64,000 nucleotides of DNA from contig NZ_NNBL01000031.1 of NCBI RefSeq assembly GCF_002803065.1, positions 1-64,000 on the forward strand, read 5' to 3'. Positions 1 through 8,352 of the stretch are shown piece by piece. Source of the DNA: Streptomyces sp. CB01635. GTDB taxonomy: Bacteria > Actinomycetota > Actinomycetes > Streptomycetales > Streptomycetaceae. The first letter of the stretch is position 1; each line of letters starts with the position of its first letter. The notes beneath the pieces were generated by a model. It saw only the letters and a list, made by a program, of their open reading frames with translations, had not been told where the DNA came from and did no database searches. The position numbers were made by a program, and so were the translations under genes.

Positions 1-85
1 CGACCTCGTCGACTACGGCGTCGTCGGCGACCTCTTCGACGTCGTCCCCCAGCTCACCGAGAACGTCACCACCCGCAAGGGCTGA
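1..85 (+). CDS. etfA: Electron transfer flavoprotein alpha subunit, C-terminal end (partial)
   Basis: Only the last 27 codons and the TGA are inside the window; the reading frame begins at base 2. The peptide contains YGVVGDLFDVVPQLTE, which matches the conserved C-terminus of EtfA/FixB proteins. EtfA binds FAD and, with EtfB, carries electrons from acyl-CoA and other dehydrogenases to the quinone pool. The upstream part lies outside the window, so cofactor motifs cannot be checked. A long perfect palindrome follows the stop at once. Confidence 0.75.
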   Translation, partial: DLVDYGVVGDLFDVVPQLTENVTTRKG

Positions 86-90
86 CAGCA

Positions 91-146
91 GCACGAAGGC
101 CGGAGGCCCGGGACCGATATCGGTCCCGGGCCTCCGGCCTTCGTGC
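91..146. terminator. Perfect 56-bp palindrome between convergent genes
   Basis: Two 28-bp arms are exact reverse complements and meet at a central GATATC without a spacer. The element sits 5 bases after the etfA stop and 7 bases before the stop of the convergent helicase, as expected for a bidirectional terminator. There is no clear T-tract, which is usual in Streptomyces. Confidence 0.8.
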
Positions 147-153
147 GTATGCC

Positions 154-1689
154 TCAGCCGGCGCGGCGGACCCGCGCGGCCTTGCGGGCGTCCGCGAGCT
201 GGCGGGCCTCGGAGGTGCGGCGCGAGTCACCACCGGCGCGGCCCGGGCGCGAGCCCATGCCGCGGAACGGGGCACCGCCGCGCTTGGGCCGCTCCGTGGC
301 CGGCGCGGGGCCGGCGATCGGGACGCCGGAGGGCGCCTGAGCACCGGTGATACGGCTCAACTCGGCCTCGCCGGACCGGACTTGGGTGATCTGCGGCCGG
401 ATCCCGGCGTCGCGCATCAGCCGGCTCATGTCGCGGCGCTGGTTGGGCAGGACGAGGGTGACGACGCTGCCGGACTCACCGGCACGGGCCGTACGGCCGC
501 CGCGGTGCAGGTAGTCCTTGTGGTCGCTCGGCGGGTCGACGTTGACCACGAGGTCGAGGTTGTCGACGTGGATGCCGCGCGCCGCGACGTTCGTGGCGAC
601 GAGCGCCGTGACCGTACCGGCCTTGAACTGGGCCAGGGTGCGGGTGCGCTGCGGCTGGGACTTCCCGCCGTGCAGGGCGGCGGCCCGCACGCCGCTGCCG
701 AGCAGGTGCTTGGTGAACTGGTCGACGGCGTGCTTGGTGTCGAGGAACATGATGACCCGCCCGTCGCGGGCCGCGATCTCGGTGGCGGCTGCGAACTTGT
801 CGGCGCCGTGCACATGCAGTTCGTGATGTTCCATCGTGGTGACGGCGCCCGCCGACGGGTCGACGGAGTGGACGACCGGGTCGTGCAGGTAGCGGCGCAC
901 CAGCAGGTCGACGTTGCGGTCGAGGGTGGCCGAGAACAGCATCCGCTGGCCCTCGGGGTGCACCAGGTCGAGCAGCTCGGTGACCTGCGGCATGAAGCCC
1001 ATGTCGGCCATCTGGTCGGCCTCGTCCAGGACGGTGATCTTCACCCGGTCCAGGCGGCAGTCCTTGCGCTCGATGAGGTCCTTGAGGCGTCCGGGCGTCG
1101 CGACGACGACCTCGGCGCCACCGCGCAGCGCACTGGCCTGACGGCCGATGGACATGCCGCCGACGACGGTGGCCATCCGAAGCTTCAGCGACCGGGCGTA
1201 CGGGGTGAGCGCCTCGGTGACCTGCTGGGCGAGCTCCCGCGTGGGGACGAGGATGAGGCCGAAGGGCTGCTTGGCCTCGGCGCGCTGACCCGCGAGGCGC
1301 GCGAGGAGCGCGAGCCCGAAGGCGAGGGTCTTGCCGGAGCCGGTGCGGCCGCGGCCCAGGACGTCCCGGCCCGCGAGCGAGTTCGGCAGCGTGGCCGCCT
1401 GGATCGGGAACGGCACGGTCACGCCGAGGCCGGTGAGTGTCTTGAGGATCTCGGCCGGCAGGTCGAGCTCTCCGAAGGCCTCCACGGCGGGCAGGGCGGG
1501 CGTGACGGTGACGGGCAGGGCGAACTCACCCTGCGGCGCGGCGGACCTGCGCCCGTAGCCACCGGAGCTCTTGCCTCCGGTGCGTCCCTGGCCCTGGCCC
1601 TGGGGTCGAAAACGGGCGCCCCGGTCACCGCCGGCGGAGCCCCGGCGAGGGTTGGAGTAACGGTCGTTCGTGCGAGCTGAACGGTTCAT
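154..1689 (-). CDS. DEAD-box ATP-dependent RNA helicase
   Basis: A 511-residue protein with a Gly/Arg-rich low-complexity N-terminus (about 10-50), then a helicase core. Visible motifs: a Q-motif-like PFPIQ near 93, Walker A GRTGSGKT at 114-121, PTREL at 149-153, ATPGR at 197-201, DEAD at 222-225, SAT at 253-255, and motif VI HRGGRTARAG in the second RecA lobe. The C-terminal tail is basic and disordered. These enzymes unwind short RNA duplexes in ribosome assembly and mRNA turnover, often in the cold. The ATG at 1689 is preferred to an in-frame start at 1713 because it has a good ribosome binding site (GAGGAAGG). That site lies inside a hairpin (1698-1724). A cold-shock gene is next upstream. 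Confidence 0.93.
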   Translation of the reverse strand: MNRSARTNDRYSNPRRGSAGGDRGARFRPQGQGQGRTGGKSSGGYGRRSAAPQGEFALPVTVTPALPAVEAFGELDLPAEILKTLTGLGVTVPFPIQAATLPNSLAGRDVLGRGRTGSGKTLAFGLALLARLAGQRAEAKQPFGLILVPTRELAQQVTEALTPYARSLKLRMATVVGGMSIGRQASALRGGAEVVVATPGRLKDLIERKDCRLDRVKITVLDEADQMADMGFMPQVTELLDLVHPEGQRMLFSATLDRNVDLLVRRYLHDPVVHSVDPSAGAVTTMEHHELHVHGADKFAAATEIAARDGRVIMFLDTKHAVDQFTKHLLGSGVRAAALHGGKSQPQRTRTLAQFKAGTVTALVATNVAARGIHVDNLDLVVNVDPPSDHKDYLHRGGRTARAGESGSVVTLVLPNQRRDMSRLMRDAGIRPQITQVRSGEAELSRITGAQAPSGVPIAGPAPATERPKRGGAPFRGMGSRPGRAGGDSRRTSEARQLADARKAARVRRAG

Positions 1690-1697
1690 GGAGAACC

Positions 1698-1724
1698 TTC
1701 CTCGATATGGCACGTATCGAGGAA
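1698..1724 (-). promoter_or_regulatory. 5' leader hairpin covering the helicase ribosome binding site
   Basis: In the helicase mRNA, TTCCTCGATA and TATCGAGGAA form a perfect 10-bp stem with a 7-base loop. The 3' arm contains the GAGGAA core of the Shine-Dalgarno sequence 8-16 bases before the ATG at 1689. Folding would hide the ribosome binding site; opening by temperature change, helicase or protein would expose it. The structure is seen; the regulatory role is inferred. Confidence 0.6.
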
Positions 1725-1964
1725 TTCCCGGCGTATGAGTGCCGGACGAATTGCAAGAACGAGCCGAATAGCAGACTGAAAATCAGCCGGCGCGCCGGTA
1801 CGGAGAATGGCGACGCCTGACGTAGGAATACTGGGATTCCGCTGCGGCAGGCGGCTCTCGGGCGGGCCGGATCAATGGGGTGCGGGGGTCTGGGCGCCCC
1901 GCCGGGGTGGTGTGCCACCCGGTGGTCGTGCCTACCCGGGCGGGATGCCCCGCAAACAGCAACG

Positions 1965-2001
1965 AGCTGGTGCCCGTACCACTGGGGTACGGGCACCAGC
2001 T
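1965..2001 (-). terminator. Hairpin terminator after the cold-shock gene
   Basis: A perfect 16-bp stem (1965-1980 with 1986-2001) and 5-base loop begins 18 bases after the cold-shock stop codon. A second weaker stem (GGGTGG at 1905-1910 with CCACCC at 1915-1920) follows. Nothing else was recognised between 1725 and 1964. Confidence 0.75.
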
Positions 2002-2019
2002 GCGCTCAACGCTTCAGCG

Positions 2020-2223
2020 TCAGGCGGGAACGATGTTCTCCGCCTGCGGGCCCTTCTGGCCCTGCGTGACATCGAAGTTCACCTTCTGGCCTTCCTGAAG
2101 CTCACGGAAGCCCTGGGTGGCGATGTTCGAGTAGTGGGCGAAGACGTCGGGGCCGCCACCCTCCTGCTCGATGAAGCCGAAGCCCTTTTCCGAGTTGAAC
2201 CACTTCACGGTGCCAGTAGCCAT
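2020..2223 (-). CDS. Cold-shock domain protein, CspA family
   Basis: A 67-residue protein, the normal length for a single cold-shock domain. It starts MATGTVKWFNSEKGFGFI, which carries the RNP1 motif (KGFGFI), and continues with the RNP2-type segment DVFAHYSNI. These small beta-barrel proteins bind single-stranded RNA and DNA and prevent RNA secondary structure. The ATG at 2223 has a strong ribosome binding site (AAGGAG); longer upstream extensions in the frame are unrelated to the family. The gene is followed by a strong hairpin and then, on the same strand, by the DEAD-box helicase, a functionally coherent RNA-chaperone pair. Confidence 0.95.
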   Translation of the reverse strand: MATGTVKWFNSEKGFGFIEQEGGGPDVFAHYSNIATQGFRELQEGQKVNFDVTQGQKGPQAENIVPA

Positions 2224-2511
2224 ATGCAAATTCTCCTTCGGGGCAGTGCCCGTGATCCGCACTGTGCGAACCTCGGCGTCGCCGCAATGATTGCCCCGCC
2301 CGGAAAAATGCATCCGGAAATAGAAAAGCGCCCGGCAACGTGAAGTCACCTAAGGCACTTGAAGTATCTATGGGAACCACAACTGCAACTGAGATCAACA
2401 CTAGCACGAAACGAGCTTCGGGGCACGGTGAGCCAGGATATTTCGCGCGTCGCCGCGAACCTTCACCCCAGGTTGAGCAAATCCCGGCGCCCCCGGCCCC
2501 GAATATTCACT

Positions 2512-3609
2512 TCACCGGCGGCTGTCGGACAGGAACGGATAGTCCGTGTAGCCCGTCGCCCCTCCTACGTACATCAGGTACCTGTCGCGGACCTGGTTGA
2601 GGGGTGCGCCCACGCGCAGCCGCTCGACGAGGTCCGGGTTGGCCAGGAACGGGCGGCCGAGTGCCACCAGGTCGGCGCCGGCGGCCAGGAGGCGCTCGCT
2701 CTCGTGCCTGCCGCCGTCGGCGGGAAGCCGCTCCCGCGGCAGCACGGGGTTGGCGATCAGCGTGCCGGTCCAGCGCTTGCGGAGGTCCTGGAAGAGCGGG
2801 TTGTCCGGGTCGGCGAAGACGATGTGCAGATAGGCGAGGTCCAGGTCCGAGAGGGCGTCGACGAGTGCCGGGTAGATGTCGTCGGTGTCTCCTTCGTCCA
2901 TGCCGTTGACGGTGAGTCCCGGGGAGATCCGCAGGCCCACCCGCTCGGGGCCGATCGCGTCGGCCACGGCGCGGACCGCCTCGACCACGAACCGGATGCG
3001 GCCCTCGACGGTTCCTCCGTAGGCGTCGGTGCGGTGGTTGGTGCCCTGGCCGAGGAACTGGTGGAGGAGGTAGCCGTTGGCGCCGTGCACCTCCACTCCT
3101 TCGAAGCCCGCCGCCACGGCCTTGCGGGCAGCCTCGGCGAAGTCGGCGACGGTGGAGCGGATGTCGTCGGGCGTCATCTCCTTCGGTACAACGGCGGGCT
3201 GGTGGCCGGTCGGGGTGTGGATGGTGTCGGGGAGCGGGACGGGTGAGGGGGCGACCGGGGTCAGGCCGCCGCTGTTGTCGGGGTGCCCGATCCGGCCGCC
3301 GTGCTGGAGCTGGAGGAACATCCGGCCGCCGGCGGCGCGGACCTCGTCGGTCACGTGCCGCCAGCCCTCGACGTGGGCCTCGTTGTGGATGGCCGTGATG
3401 TTGGCGTAGGTCTGTCCGACGGCGTTGGGCGTGGACGCCTCGGCGATGATCAGGCCCGCGGTGGCGCGCTGCGCGTAGTAGGTGGCCATCACGGGCTGCG
3501 GGACGCCGTCCGCAGTGGCGCGGTTGCGGGTCATGGGCGCCATCACGAGGCGGTTGGGCAGGGTCAGCGTGCCGAGGCGAGCGGTTTCGAAGAGGCGGGA
3601 CGTCGTCAT
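2512..3609 (-). CDS. Old Yellow Enzyme-type alkene reductase (NADH:flavin oxidoreductase)
   Basis: A 365-residue single-domain TIM barrel, typical for the family. It begins with the conserved LPNRLVMAPMTRNR segment (17-30), carries the FMN contact region LQLQHGGRIGH (99-109), and the active-site pair His175/Asn178 in VEVHGANGYLLHQF, typical of the classical NemA/OPR branch. It binds FMN and uses NAD(P)H to reduce activated C=C bonds, nitrate esters or quinones. The ATG at 3609 has AAGGAG in front. It lies 53 bases downstream of the exporter gene on the same strand and is probably cotranscribed, which suggests a reduce-and-export response to an electrophile. Substrate unknown. Confidence 0.92.
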   Translation of the reverse strand: MTTSRLFETARLGTLTLPNRLVMAPMTRNRATADGVPQPVMATYYAQRATAGLIIAEASTPNAVGQTYANITAIHNEAHVEGWRHVTDEVRAAGGRMFLQLQHGGRIGHPDNSGGLTPVAPSPVPLPDTIHTPTGHQPAVVPKEMTPDDIRSTVADFAEAARKAVAAGFEGVEVHGANGYLLHQFLGQGTNHRTDAYGGTVEGRIRFVVEAVRAVADAIGPERVGLRISPGLTVNGMDEGDTDDIYPALVDALSDLDLAYLHIVFADPDNPLFQDLRKRWTGTLIANPVLPRERLPADGGRHESERLLAAGADLVALGRPFLANPDLVERLRVGAPLNQVRDRYLMYVGGATGYTDYPFLSDSRR

Positions 3610-3662
3610 GGCGGTGCTCCTTGAATCAGGGTGAGTGGTGTGACGGTGTGCGGTGTGGCCGT

Positions 3663-4910
3663 TCATGACGTCCTCGCCGTGCGGCGGACGGGGAATCCGT
3701 GGCGGCGGGCGGCGACGACCACGGCGAGTACGGGAATCAGGAGCAGGAGGACCGTCCAGGGGAAGGAGCGGGATCCGGCCAGGTCGAGGAGGATCCCGCC
3801 GGCCATTCCGCCGCCGGCCATGGCCACGTTCCAGAGGGTGACGAGCATGGCCTGCGCCGCGTCCGCCGACTCGCCTCCGGCGTCGCCTGCGGCGGTCTGC
3901 AGGAGCGTGGGGGCGCCGCCCCAGCCGAGACCCCACAGCGTCACGGCCGCGTAGACCAGGGCGGGGCTGTCGGACAGCAGGGCGAGTACGGCCGCCGCCA
4001 CGGCGACCAGCAGCGCGGCTGTGACGGTCAGGGCGCGCAGGTGCCGGTTGATCAGGACGCCCACGATCCAGATGCTCGCCAGGGACGCGGCTCCGAAGGC
4101 GAGCAGTACGAGGTCGGTGGAGTTCCCCATGCCCACGCCGTCGAGGAACGTCGCGACGAACGTATAGAGGACGGTGTGGGCCAGGACGAAGACGAGGGTG
4201 ACGAAGAGGACCGGGGGCACGCCGGGCACACGGAGTGCCCGCAGGATCGGCGGCCGGGCCTCCTGCCGCAGTCCTGGCCGGTCGGGGACGGCCGCGGCGA
4301 TCCATCCGAGCAGGGCGACAGTGAGGACGGTCATGCTCAGGAACGCGCTCTGCCAGTTCACGGCCTTGCCGAGGAACGTGCCCGCGGGCACCCCCAGGGA
4401 GAGTGCGACCGGGATGCCCGCCATGGCGATCGCGATGGCCCTGCCCTGGAGGTGGGCCGGCGCGAGGCGCCGGGCGTAACCGGCGAGGAGCGCCCAGGCC
4501 AGACCGGCGGCGACGCCCGCCCCGAACCGGGCGGCCATCGTGAGGGGGAAGTTCGTCGAGACGGCGGTGACCGTGTTGGCGACGCCGAACCCCGCCATCG
4601 CCGTCATCAGGAGCCGCTTGCGGCGCCATCCGGCGGTGGCCGCGGTGAGGGGGATCGCCGTGAGGGCGGTGCCGATCGCGTAGACCGTCACAGTCTGCCC
4701 GGTGGCCGATTCGCCGACTCCCAGGTCCCGGCTCATCGCGGGAAGCAGACCAGCGGGCAGTGTCTCCGTCAGGCTCGTGACGAAGACGGCGGTGGCGAGC
4801 GCGAGCAGGGCAGGGAGGGGCAGTTTGTGCTTGTGGGCCGGGCCGATGACGGCGGGGGTGGCGGGCGACCTGTCGGTCGGCTCCGTCCTGGTGACGTCTG
4901 TTCCGTTCAT
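3663..4910 (-). CDS. MFS transporter, drug/sugar efflux (DHA) type
   Basis: A 415-residue integral membrane protein with about 12 hydrophobic segments and the general layout of YdhP/AraJ-like drug:H+ antiporters. The ATG at 4910 is chosen because the protein then starts with a short hydrophilic tail followed at about residue 31 by the first membrane segment; a longer frame to 5174 has no such logic. It is divergent from the SARP-type regulator and directly upstream of the alkene reductase, so the trio likely forms one regulated unit. Substrate unknown. Confidence 0.85.
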   Translation of the reverse strand: MNGTDVTRTEPTDRSPATPAVIGPAHKHKLPLPALLALATAVFVTSLTETLPAGLLPAMSRDLGVGESATGQTVTVYAIGTALTAIPLTAATAGWRRKRLLMTAMAGFGVANTVTAVSTNFPLTMAARFGAGVAAGLAWALLAGYARRLAPAHLQGRAIAIAMAGIPVALSLGVPAGTFLGKAVNWQSAFLSMTVLTVALLGWIAAAVPDRPGLRQEARPPILRALRVPGVPPVLFVTLVFVLAHTVLYTFVATFLDGVGMGNSTDLVLLAFGAASLASIWIVGVLINRHLRALTVTAALLVAVAAAVLALLSDSPALVYAAVTLWGLGWGGAPTLLQTAAGDAGGESADAAQAMLVTLWNVAMAGGGMAGGILLDLAGSRSFPWTVLLLLIPVLAVVVAARRHGFPVRRTARTS

Positions 4911-4943
4911 GCGACGACAGTGCAGGTCGGGGCTTCGGGAAGG

Positions 4944-4965
4944 CTGATGGTCCGCTGACGGTCGG
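4944..4965 (+). promoter_or_regulatory. Two 11-bp direct repeats, possible SARP binding site
   Basis: CTGATGGTCCG and CTGACGGTCGG lie head to tail (9 of 11 bases identical), so TGAYGGT recurs every 11 bp, one helical turn. SARP proteins characteristically bind heptamer direct repeats with this period near the -35 region. The site lies between the divergent exporter gene and the SARP gene. Sites are small, so chance similarity is possible. Confidence 0.4.
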
Positions 4966-4992
4966 CGGCTGCGGCGTGTGTACGGTGCTCCC

Positions 4993-7900
4993 ATGCGGTT
5001 CGGGGTGCTTGGTCCACTGACGGTGCGGGACGGCGACGGGGAGCCGGTCGCGGTTCCCGAGGTGAAGGTCCGGGCCCTGCTCGCCGCACTGCTGGTCCAC
5101 GAGGGGCGGCCCGTCTCCGCCGACCGCCTCATCGACGGGCTGTGGGGCGACGACCTTCCTGGAAACCCCGCCAACGCCCTCCAGGCGAAGGTCTCCCAAC
5201 TGCGCAGGGCACTCGGCCGGGACCGTGTGGTGCGCCAGGCGCCCGGTTACCGGCTCCGCCTCGACGAGGCCGGTGACGAGGTGGACGCGCGCCGCTTCCT
5301 GAACCTGGTGGACCGGGCGGGATCCGCGGTGGGCCCGCGCGAACGGGCCGAACTCCTCACCGAGGCACTGGAGTTGTGGCGTGGTCCGGCGTACGCGGAT
5401 TTCGCGGACGAGGAGTTCGTACGTGCTGCTGCGCAGCGCCTGACGGAGCAGCGGCTGGCCGTCCTCGAGGAACGGGCCGAGGCGCTCCTCGAGTCGGGCG
5501 ACCTCACGCTCCTGACCGGGGAGCTGGCGGACCTCGTCGCGCGCCATCCGCTACGGGAACGGCTGCGCGCCGTCCAGCTGCGGGCGCTGTATCTGACGGG
5601 TCGACAGAGTGAGGCGCTGGCCTCGTACGCGGAGCTTCGGGGCCGGCTCGCGGACGAGCTCGGGCTCGACCCGAGCCCCGAACTCGCCGCGCTCCACGCG
5701 GCGATCCTGCGCCAGGACCCGTCGCTCGCCCCTCGCCCGGTCTCTCCTGCGGGCGCCGTTCCTCAGTCCGCACCTCCCCGGTCGAACCTTCCCGCCCCGC
5801 TCACGGCGCTCGTGGGCCGTGACCGTTCGCTGTCCGAGATCGCTCAGCTGCTCTCCACGGAACGGCTGGTCACGCTCACCGGCCCGGGCGGGGTCGGCAA
5901 GACGCGGCTCGCGGTCGAGGCGGCGCGGCGGACCCCGGACGCACCCGACGGGGTGTGGCTGGTCGAACTCGCCGGTGAGCGCGGGAGTGTGGCCGATCTG
6001 GCGCAGGTCGTCTCGGCGGCGCTCGGCCTGCGGGACGACGCGCTTTCGGGGCCGCCCGGGCAAGGCGCGCCGGCCGCGCCCGAGCAACGGCTCGCCACAG
6101 CTCTGCGGGACCGCAGGTCGCTGCTCGTCCTGGACAACTGCGAGCAGGTCGTCGAGTCGGTGGCGCAGCTCGCCGAAACGCTGCTGAGCCGGGCGCCGCA
6201 CCTGCGGCTCCTGGCCACCACCCAGGAGCCGCTGTGCGTCGCCGGGGAGACGGTGCATGCGGTCGAACCACTGCAACCCGAGGACGCGGTACGCCTGCTC
6301 ACGGCGCGCGCCGCGGCGGCTTCCCCCGGTTTCTCGCTCGACGGAGCCTCTCCTGAGACCCGTGCGGCGGTACTGGAGATCTGCCGGCGCCTCGACGGCA
6401 TCCCGCTCGCCCTCGAACTGGCGGCGACGCGCGTACGAGCCTTGGGTGTCGGGGAGTTGGCGGCCCGGCTCGAGGACCGCTTCCGGGTACTCACGTCGGG
6501 GCGACGGGGTGCCCCGCCGCGTCAGCAGACCCTTCGGGCGGTCATCGACTGGAGCTGGGAGCTGCTCGGCGCTCCCGAGCGGACCGTGCTGCGCCGCCTG
6601 GCCGTGCACCGCGACGGCTGCACTCTGGAGGCGGCGGAGGAGGTGTGCGCGGGCGGCGGGGTGCGCCGCGACGAGGTTCTCGACCTCGTGACGCGGCTGG
6701 TCGACCGGTCGCTGGTCGTCGTGGTGACCGGCCCCGGAGGTACGGGCCCCCGCTACCGGCTCCTCGAGTCCGTCGCCGCGTACGCGACGGAGCGCCTGCA
6801 CGAGACCGACGAACTCGACGGAGTACGCGACCGGCATCTGCGCCACTACACGGAACTCGCCGAGCGTGCCGAGCCCCGGCTCCGTGGGCGCGGGCAGCGC
6901 GAGTGGCTCGGCCGGCTCGACGCCGAGACCGCCAATCTGCGGGCGGCGCTCGACGAAGCCACGCGGCGCGCGTCGACGGGTGGTGCGGCCGAGGACGCCG
7001 TGCGCCTGGCGACCGCCCTGTCCTGGTGGTGGCTGCTGCGGGGCCGACCGAGCGAGGCCCGTCGCGCCCTGTCTGCCGTGCTCGCCGTGGCGCCGTCCGC
7101 GGGCGAACTCCGGGTACTGAGCGATGCGTTCGGGCTGATGACGGGAGAGCGGCCCCCGGCGACACCGTGCCCGCACGCCGCCGTCGCCGATCCTGTGCGG
7201 CGGGGGCGCGCCGTGTGGTTCTCCGCGTACGGCCTGTTCAGGTCGGGTGACCTCACCGCCAGCGAGGAGGCCGTCTCGCAGGCACTCGCCCTCTTCGCCG
7301 CCGAGGGCGACCGGTGGGGTACGGCCGCGGGCCTCGGGCTGCGGGCGATGCATGCGCTCATCCGCGGGGACCTGGACGCGCTCGGGCGCGACGGGCTGCG
7401 CAGCGCGGCCCTCTTCCGTGAACTCGGGGACCGGTGGGGCGAGTTGCAGACGGTGGAGCCACTGGCGGCGCTCGCCGAGATCAAGGGTGAGTACGCGGAG
7501 TCCGCCCTGCGTCACGAGGAGGGCCTGCGTATGGCGCGGGAACTCGGCCTGGACGCGGAGGTCTCCGCACGGCTCTCGGGCCTGGGCCGGCTCGCGCTGC
7601 TCGAGCGCGGCTGGGACCGGGCCGCCGACCTGCACGAGCAAGCGCGGCGATCAGCGTCCGAACAGGGCTACAAGTACGGGGAACTCCACGCCGAGATGGG
7701 CCTGGCCCTCGGCGCACGCCGCTCCGGCGACCTCGACGCGGCGGAGGCGCATCTGTTGCGCATCCGCGACGAGTTCCGTGACGTGTCGTCGGAGGCGGGC
7801 GATCATCTGCTCCAGGCGGAATGGGGCTTCGTCGCCGAACTGCGCGGGGACGCGGGCGGGGCGGCAGCCCGTCATCTCCTCGGCCTGGACGTCGCCTGCG

Positions 7901-8214
7901 CCATCGGCGAGCCGCGCGCCGTGGCCCTCTCCCTGGAGGGCCTGGCGGGCGCGGCAGCACTCACCGATGCAGCAGGTCGGGCGGCCGAGCTCCTCGGGGC
8001 CGCAGACGCGGCCCGCCGTAGCGCGGGCGCCCCGCTCCCACCCGCGGAACGCGGCGACGTGGACCGCGTCACGGCGAGGGCGACGGCGGCGCTGGGTGAG
8101 ACGGCCTTCGCGCAGGCGTACCGGGAGGGCGCGAATCTGTCCCCGGAGAAGGCGGCGGACACCGCGCGGCTCCACTTTCACGCTGCCGCGTCAGACCGGG
8201 CTCCTGGGGACTAG
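4993..8214 (+). CDS. AfsR/SARP-family transcriptional regulator with NTPase and TPR domains
   Basis: A 1073-residue protein. Residues 1-90 form an OmpR-like winged helix (RFGVLGPLTV...), followed by a bacterial transcriptional activation domain (about 95-240). An NB-ARC/STAND NTPase follows with Walker A GPGGVGKTRL near 297-306 and Walker B LLVLDNCEQV about 80 residues later. The C-terminal third is rich in Ala/Leu/Glu helices of TPR type. This is the AfsR architecture, in which a bound ligand or phosphorylation switches a DNA-binding activator. The ATG at 4993 starts exactly at the SARP domain; a GTG at 4978 is also possible. It is divergent from the MFS/alkene-reductase pair, its most likely targets. 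Confidence 0.9.
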   Translation: MRFGVLGPLTVRDGDGEPVAVPEVKVRALLAALLVHEGRPVSADRLIDGLWGDDLPGNPANALQAKVSQLRRALGRDRVVRQAPGYRLRLDEAGDEVDARRFLNLVDRAGSAVGPRERAELLTEALELWRGPAYADFADEEFVRAAAQRLTEQRLAVLEERAEALLESGDLTLLTGELADLVARHPLRERLRAVQLRALYLTGRQSEALASYAELRGRLADELGLDPSPELAALHAAILRQDPSLAPRPVSPAGAVPQSAPPRSNLPAPLTALVGRDRSLSEIAQLLSTERLVTLTGPGGVGKTRLAVEAARRTPDAPDGVWLVELAGERGSVADLAQVVSAALGLRDDALSGPPGQGAPAAPEQRLATALRDRRSLLVLDNCEQVVESVAQLAETLLSRAPHLRLLATTQEPLCVAGETVHAVEPLQPEDAVRLLTARAAAASPGFSLDGASPETRAAVLEICRRLDGIPLALELAATRVRALGVGELAARLEDRFRVLTSGRRGAPPRQQTLRAVIDWSWELLGAPERTVLRRLAVHRDGCTLEAAEEVCAGGGVRRDEVLDLVTRLVDRSLVVVVTGPGGTGPRYRLLESVAAYATERLHETDELDGVRDRHLRHYTELAERAEPRLRGRGQREWLGRLDAETANLRAALDEATRRASTGGAAEDAVRLATALSWWWLLRGRPSEARRALSAVLAVAPSAGELRVLSDAFGLMTGERPPATPCPHAAVADPVRRGRAVWFSAYGLFRSGDLTASEEAVSQALALFAAEGDRWGTAAGLGLRAMHALIRGDLDALGRDGLRSAALFRELGDRWGELQTVEPLAALAEIKGEYAESALRHEEGLRMARELGLDAEVSARLSGLGRLALLERGWDRAADLHEQARRSASEQGYKYGELHAEMGLALGARRSGDLDAAEAHLLRIRDEFRDVSSEAGDHLLQAEWGFVAELRGDAGGAAARHLLGLDVACAIGEPRAVALSLEGLAGAAALTDAAGRAAELLGAADAARRSAGAPLPPAERGDVDRVTARATAALGETAFAQAYREGANLSPEKAADTARLHFHAAASDRAPGD

Positions 8215-8352
8215 GGAGCGCCGGGGACGAGGTCCACGGCCGCGTTCCGGGCGCGGGATGCGCGACGCGCTCGCGGGGCGCCCGCGCCTACCGAGTACGC
8301 AGTCCTGCCATTCGGCGACGAGGCCGGGCCGAGGTCTTCCGGCCGCCGAGGG

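Noticed and set aside
2340..2400. Promoter of the cold-shock gene (TTGCAG and TACTTC on the minus strand)
   Set aside because: Spacing is 16 bp and the -10 match is poor; too weak to list as a feature.
2512..5547. Minus-strand open frame of 1011 codons spanning three genes
   Set aside because: Only the last 365 codons match a family. The rest is a GC-rich shadow across the MFS and SARP genes without domains or a start signal.
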